Source: Promethearchaeota archaeon (GTDB lineage Archaea; Asgardarchaeota; Lokiarchaeia; Sigynarchaeales; SOKP01). Taken from it: 19,063 bases of DNA. The first letter of the stretch is position 1. Each line of letters starts with the position of its first letter. Location of the stretch: contig JAEOTW010000352.1 in NCBI GenBank assembly GCA_016839655.1, positions 1 through 19,063 on the forward strand. The letters run 5' to 3'. A program made the position numbers and the translations under genes. This document shows, in pieces, positions 15,052 through 19,063 of the stretch. The notes beneath the pieces are model-generated. The model saw only the letters and a program-made list of their open reading frames with translations. It had not been told where the DNA came from and ran no database searches.

Positions 15052-18000
15052 ATGAAAAAAGAAAGACAAATCAAAAAAATCGGCTCATTACTGCTATTCT
15101 TATTTATATTTGGAAGTATTCTACTATTTTCCTTGCCTGAAGTTAATAATATTAGAGGACGAATATTAGAGGATGAAATTGGTGATGATTCAGATCAATT
15201 TTCAAGGGATTTACGTGGTGCAGCTCAAGATCCTGAATTAGCCCAAAACATTGATAATACCCAGACAACAACAGATCCCGCATACCAGGGGTATCCGGCA
15301 ATCTATGGTGATCGCATCGTATGGCAGGACTATAGGAACGGCAACTGGGATATCTATATGCACGATCTTTCAACGGATACTAAAACCCAGATAACAACAA
15401 GCACATCATCCCAGGAGACTCCAGCAATCTATGGTGATCGCATCGTATGGATGGACTATAGGAACGGCAACTGGGATATCTATATGCACGATCTTTCAAC
15501 GGATACTGAAACCCAGATAACAACAGATACCGCATCCCAGGGGCGTCCTGCAATCTATGGTGATCGCATCGTATGGCATGACGATAGGACCGGCAACATC
15601 GATATCTATATGCACGATCTTTCAACGGATACTGAAACCCAGATAACAACAGATACCGCAACACAGAGGCGTCCTGCAATCTATGGTGATCGCATTGTAT
15701 GGATGGACTATAGGAACGGCAACTGGGATATCTATATGCACGATCTTTCAACGGATACCAAAACCCAGATAACAACAGATACTGCATACAAGGTGACTCC
15801 TGCAATCTATGGTGATCGCATCGTATGGGATGACGATAGGAACGGCAACTTGGATATCTATATGCACGATCTTTCAACGGATACTAAAACCCAGATAACA
15901 ACAGATACCGCATACCAGGGGCGTCCTGCAATCTATGGTGATCGCATCGTATGGGAGGACTTTAGGAACGGTAACTGCGATATCTATATGCACGATCTTT
16001 CAACGGATACTGAAACCCAGATAACAACAGATACCGCAACACAGGAGCGTCCTGCAATCTATGGTGATCGCATCGTATGGATGGACTATAGGAACGGTAA
16101 CTGCGATATCTATATGCATGAACTTCCTGAACTTGTTCAATTTATATATGGTACCAATTCTGGCCCCGCAAACCTGGATCCACATAATGCATGGGAATAT
16201 TCTTCATTTGATGTTATTGAACAAGTAGTTGAAACGTTATATGCCAACGATTTATCCGATCCTGAACTTACCATCGTCCCGAGATTAGCATCGGGTTTTG
16301 GGACTTGGTCCCAAGATGGTCTAAACTATACGGTCCCACTAAGAACTGATGTTACATTTCACGATGGAACACAGTTCAATGCTTCAACCGTTAAATGGAA
16401 TTTTGATAGATTAGCATATTTTATGAATATATCTGGTTCTTTACCTCAAGGAGTACCTACAACCCGGCTTACTGGATTATATCTTTGGCCTGATGGAACG
16501 CCGATAATTGATAGAGTAGAGATTGAAGGCGATTATACTGTAAAATTTGTGTTAAATAAACCATTTACTCCACTAGAAGCCTTATTAAGTTTTAGTGGAT
16601 CAGGAATCATGTCACCTGCAGCAACACCTCCGGAGAATTATATTGATACGACAACTGGAGATTTAATAGGAACGGGTCCTTTTGTATATGATAATTATGA
16701 GGTAGGCGTTGAAGTCACCATGAGCGCATATGAAAATTACTGGGCGGGTGCTCCAAATATTGATGAATTAACATTTTCAATTATTCCAGATAGCCATGAT
16801 AGAAATCAAGCATTATTAGATGGTAATGTTGACTTTATAAAAACCCCCGATATTTCAAGACTCCAAGAGTTTAGAGATGATCCATATATCACCCTTGTAG
16901 ATGCTGGACAAGACGCAACAATTTACTATCTTGGGATGAATAACAGGATTATAAATGTTTCATTTCGAGAAGCAATTTCTTATGCTATTGATTATACGTA
17001 TATTATTGATGAGCTCTTAGGAGGCGAAGCTGTTAGATTGAAATCTCCTATCCCATTAGGTATTACGTATGCCAACTGGTCATTTAATGTCCCTATCCTA
17101 AATCTTACGCGAGCAAGACAAGTCATGCAATCTATGGGATTCGGCGTAGGGTTCGACGTGAGTAATGACGCTGATTGGGAAGCCGCATCTTTTATATCAT
17201 TCAACTATACTTATAATTGGGGAAATCAGTTCAGAGAAAATATGTTAGTTCTACTACAAGATAATCTCGGAAAAATTGGAATCACAGTAACAGATGATGG
17301 TGTGACAACGGAGGAATTATTTAACAGGTATTTTGAGACCGGTGGTCGTACTAGAGATCAGTTAGAACTTTACTTTCTTGGATGGGGTCCTGATTATAAT
17401 GATCCAAGCAACTTTATTAATCCATTGTTTACAAATAGATCTGTAGCTTATAATGGCGCTCAATATAATGGTTTCTTGGCAGCAATAGAGGATGGTAGAG
17501 ATCCATATGCCTTGAATGACAATGTTCAGCTCTTAATGGAAGCGGCTCTATCCGAACACGATCCAGTACAAAGAGAGAAATATTACGACAGAATTCAAGA
17601 ACTTTTGATTGATCGAGATTTTCCATGGGCTTGGGGTTATGTAAGAAGAAATTACGATGTATATTCGACTGAATTCACCGGATTTCAATCAAATCCTTTG
17701 GATAAAGTATGGTTTTATCCAGTACGGCCTGAAATAGATTCAGATGGCGACGGATTAAATGATGCTGTGGAAATAACAATCGGAACTGATCCTCTGGATC
17801 CCGACACTGATGATGATGGATTACTGGATGGCGACGAAGTGGATATGGGTTCTGATCCTTTATTACCTGATACCGACGGCGATGGAATACCTGATGGTTA
17901 TGAAGTATTAAATCTCGGAACTGATCCGTTAAATTTTCAGGATCCCGGATATTTTCCAATCACCATTTATAAAAATGAAGATTTTGAATCCTTAGGCTTT

Positions 18001-19063
18001 CCAGGTAATGGCACAGTGCTCAATCCTTACATCATTGAAGACTTATTAATTATTCATCAAAGTAAAACTCTAATACATATCGAAGATACAACTGCTTATT
18101 TTATCATTCGTAATTGCGAATTAAACGCGATTCGTGGAAGTACTTGGGGTATTAGATTGAAAAACGCAAGTCATGGAACAATTCTTAATAATAACGTATA
18201 CAATACCGTGAGAGCCATTTGTTTAGAAGTAGGATCTCATAACAATAATGTTTCAAACAATAATATTCATGACAATAGCAATTACGGTATATTAGTCTCA
18301 GATTCCTCTTACAATATTATAACCGACAACGAGATCTATAACACATCCACAGATGGAATATATATTAGTACCGATGCCCATGATAATGAATTTTCAAATA
18401 ATGTAATATACAATAACGATCGAGCAGGAGTATTTCATTATTCTGCAAGTAACAACATTTTCAATAATAACACTATTTACAACAACGAATACGGGATTTA
18501 CATGTACTTTGCTGATAATTCAACGCTTTCTGATAATAAAATATATAATAACTCGATATATGGCGTTCCAATGTATGATTCAAACTATAACAATCTTTTC
18601 AGGAATTCAATCGTTAATAATCCTCAATATGGTATTTACATTAGTACTACATCAACATTAAATTCATTTGTTTGGAATAATTTTACTGGAAATGCAATAA
18701 ACGCTTATGATGATGGGGTAAATAATCAATGGGATAATGGTTCGCTCGGTAATTATTGGGACGATTATACCGGCGTGGACCAAGACGATAATGGAATCGG
18801 CGATACTCCATATGATATCAGTGGTTCAGCAGGGAGTCAAGATAATTATCCAATTTGGGACGATGGGCCTGATTTAGACACGGACGGTGATGGATTAACT
18901 GATGTCGAGGAGAATGATATAGGAACCGATCCTTTTGATCCAGATACTGATGGGGATATAATCAACGATGGGGACGAAGTCAACACTTATGGAACAGATC
19001 CCCTTAATCCAGATACTGACGACGATGGTATTAATGATGATAGAGAAATCTTCGCACTAGGAA
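15052..19063 (+). CDS. Giant secreted protein: beta-propeller, family-5 solute-binding domain, calcium repeats, NosD-like beta-helix (3' end outside window)
   Basis: I translated this frame from ATG 15052 to the right edge without meeting a stop (1337 codons). Residues 1-32 are a basic start plus a hydrophobic segment (signal peptide or anchor). After an acidic linker, residues 70-363 are seven 42-residue repeats predicted to be a TolB/WD40-like propeller. Residues 364 to about 890 are a family-5 (DppA/OppA-type) binding domain: [63 protein letters not shown]. Residues about 896-963 hold DxDGDGL-type calcium repeats. About 970-1243 is Asn-rich beta-helix (NosD/PbH1) ending [11 protein letters not shown]...GIGDTPYDI, then calcium repeats resume. 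The protein is expected outside the membrane, with many N-x-S/T sites, binding peptides or other ligands. The C-terminal anchor is not visible and no permease is in the window. Confidence 0.88.
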   Translation, partial: MKKERQIKKIGSLLLFLFIFGSILLFSLPEVNNIRGRILEDEIGDDSDQFSRDLRGAAQDPELAQNIDNTQTTTDPAYQGYPAIYGDRIVWQDYRNGNWDIYMHDLSTDTKTQITTSTSSQETPAIYGDRIVWMDYRNGNWDIYMHDLSTDTETQITTDTASQGRPAIYGDRIVWHDDRTGNIDIYMHDLSTDTETQITTDTATQRRPAIYGDRIVWMDYRNGNWDIYMHDLSTDTKTQITTDTAYKVTPAIYGDRIVWDDDRNGNLDIYMHDLSTDTKTQITTDTAYQGRPAIYGDRIVWEDFRNGNCDIYMHDLSTDTETQITTDTATQERPAIYGDRIVWMDYRNGNCDIYMHELPELVQFIYGTNSGPANLDPHNAWEYSSFDVIEQVVETLYANDLSDPELTIVPRLASGFGTWSQDGLNYTVPLRTDVTFHDGTQFNASTVKWNFDRLAYFMNISGSLPQGVPTTRLTGLYLWPDGTPIIDRVEIEGDYTVKFVLNKPFTPLEALLSFSGSGIMSPAATPPENYIDTTTGDLIGTGPFVYDNYEVGVEVTMSAYENYWAGAPNIDELTFSIIPDSHDRNQALLDGNVDFIKTPDISRLQEFRDDPYITLVDAGQDATIYYLGMNNRIINVSFREAISYAIDYTYIIDELLGGEAVRLKSPIPLGITYANWSFNVPILNLTRARQVMQSMGFGVGFDVSNDADWEAASFISFNYTYNWGNQFRENMLVLLQDNLGKIGITVTDDGVTTEELFNRYFETGGRTRDQLELYFLGWGPDYNDPSNFINPLFTNRSVAYNGAQYNGFLAAIEDGRDPYALNDNVQLLMEAALSEHDPVQREKYYDRIQELLIDRDFPWAWGYVRRNYDVYSTEFTGFQSNPLDKVWFYPVRPEIDSDGDGLNDAVEITIGTDPLDPDTDDDGLLDGDEVDMGSDPLLPDTDGDGIPDGYEVLNLGTDPLNFQDPGYFPITIYKNEDFESLGFPGNGTVLNPYIIEDLLIIHQSKTLIHIEDTTAYFIIRNCELNAIRGSTWGIRLKNASHGTILNNNVYNTVRAICLEVGSHNNNVSNNNIHDNSNYGILVSDSSYNIITDNEIYNTSTDGIYISTDAHDNEFSNNVIYNNDRAGVFHYSASNNIFNNNTIYNNEYGIYMYFADNSTLSDNKIYNNSIYGVPMYDSNYNNLFRNSIVNNPQYGIYISTTSTLNSFVWNNFTGNAINAYDDGVNNQWDNGSLGNYWDDYTGVDQDDNGIGDTPYDISGSAGSQDNYPIWDDGPDLDTDGDGLTDVEENDIGTDPFDPDTDGDIINDGDEVNTYGTDPLNPDTDDDGINDDREIFALG
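15259..16140 (+). repeat. Seven tandem 126-bp repeats encoding 42-residue propeller blades
   Basis: Blades start at 15259, 15385, 15511, 15637, 15763, 15889 and 16015 with an exact 126-bp period; the anchor codon ATC of IYGDRIVW recurs at 15301, 15427, 15553, 15679, 15805, 15931 and 16057. The constant parts are [14 protein letters not shown] and [11 protein letters not shown]. Differences concentrate in blade positions 9, 11, 12, 23, 25 and 30. The last blade degenerates at its end to HELPELVQ, leading into the binding domain. Copy four has 57 G/C in 126 bases by hand count, clearly richer than the neighbouring AT-rich DNA, and uses CGC, CGT, AGG and GGC codons. Confidence 0.95.
17737..17940 (+). 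repeat. Thrombospondin-3-type calcium-binding repeats, cluster 1
   Basis: Three successive acidic units follow the solute-binding domain: [24 protein letters not shown] and [12 protein letters not shown], each followed by a G(T/S)DPL element. This is the DxDxDG pattern of calcium-binding linker repeats in secreted proteins. They probably form a rigid Ca-dependent spacer to the beta-helix. Confidence 0.85.
18040..18780 (+). repeat. Degenerate beta-helix (PbH1/NosD-like) repeats
   Basis: Units of about 22-24 residues recur with patterns such as [54 protein letters not shown] and [12 protein letters not shown]. The Asn ladders and G-I/V-Y turns are those of right-handed parallel beta-helices. 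The block closes with the NosD-type ending [10 protein letters not shown] role in carbohydrate binding or surface structure is likely; copper handling is only the family name. Confidence 0.85.
18874..19063 (+). repeat. Thrombospondin-3-type calcium-binding repeats, cluster 2 (cut by window end)
   Basis: Units [24 protein letters not shown] and [12 protein letters not shown] with G(T)DP connectors follow the beta-helix and run to the right edge. The middle unit has DGDII where DGDGI is usual, so one calcium-coordinating glycine turn is altered. Confidence 0.85.

Noticed and set aside
15259..16140. Diversity-generating retroelement target or CRISPR-like array
   Set aside because: Variation is not limited to adenine positions, no reverse transcriptase or template repeat is present, and the repeats are coding with a fixed 42-codon frame and no unique spacers.
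15152..16185. Open minus-strand frames across the propeller repeats with apparent repeated protein ([13 protein letters not shown] and similar)
   Set aside because: They are the reverse complement of the 126-bp repeats; the plus frame is continuous with a signal peptide before it and recognisable domains after it.
17429..17959. Minus-strand frames opposite the binding domain and calcium repeats
   Set aside because: They show no recognisable domain, have skewed composition rich in His, Arg and Pro expected from antisense of Asp/Gly codons, and overlap a well-supported plus-strand gene.
1..19063. tRNA, rRNA, insertion sequence or CRISPR array
   Set aside because: No cloverleaf, rRNA-like stretch, transposase-like protein, terminal inverted repeat or spaced repeat was seen on either strand.

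Overview
The window looks like part of an AT-rich archaeal genome, most probably an Asgard (Promethearchaeota) archaeon close to Lokiarchaeia. Grounds: three tandem eukaryote-like Ras/Rab-type small GTPases, membrane-anchored winged-helix regulators, a heterodisulfide-reductase-type redox protein, a secreted protein with archaeal NosD/calcium-repeat architecture, TATA-like promoter elements and almost no clear Shine-Dalgarno sites. The assignment is inference; no rRNA or tRNA gene is present.

Layout. 1-1358 (minus): the 5' part of an unrecognised membrane-anchored protein, then a membrane-anchored regulator with three winged-helix units. 1517-2329 (plus): a DUF4213/DUF364 protein. 2419-4363 (plus): three tandem small GTPase genes; the third carries what looks like a one-base loss in an A-run that separates its start codon from its P-loop. 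4370-7975 (minus, convergent with the GTPases): a 1201-residue SNF2/RapA-type helicase. 8058-8825 (plus): a SAM-dependent methyltransferase. 8892-9755 and 9841-12603 (plus): a QueG/reductive-dehalogenase-like Fe-S protein and a 920-residue redox protein in which a GltD-like flavin/NAD module appears inserted inside the first cysteine-rich (CCG) domain of an HdrD-like protein. 12775-14559 (plus): an oligoendopeptidase F-type M3 metallopeptidase. 14618-14707: a decayed copy of the last 29 codons of the HdrD-like gene. 15052 to the right edge (plus): one uninterrupted frame of more than 1337 codons for a secreted protein.

That last gene is the most striking object. It encodes a signal anchor, seven consecutive 42-residue repeats with an exact 126-bp period (a predicted seven-bladed beta-propeller), a family-5 solute-binding (oligopeptide-type) domain, calcium-binding thrombospondin-3-type repeats, a NosD-like right-handed beta-helix and further calcium repeats. 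The seven blades are almost identical in DNA except at a few codons, where the changes are mostly amino-acid changing. This suggests recent amplification with diversification of one surface.

How the genes may work together: the Fe-S protein and the HdrD/GltD fusion are adjacent and co-directional and could form a cytoplasmic electron-transfer unit. The methyltransferase and the Fe-S gene share a 50-bp upstream element that implies common control. The extracellular peptide-binding protein and the cytosolic peptidase suggest peptide use, but no permease is in the window. The GTPases may serve signalling or membrane processes; nothing here identifies their partners.
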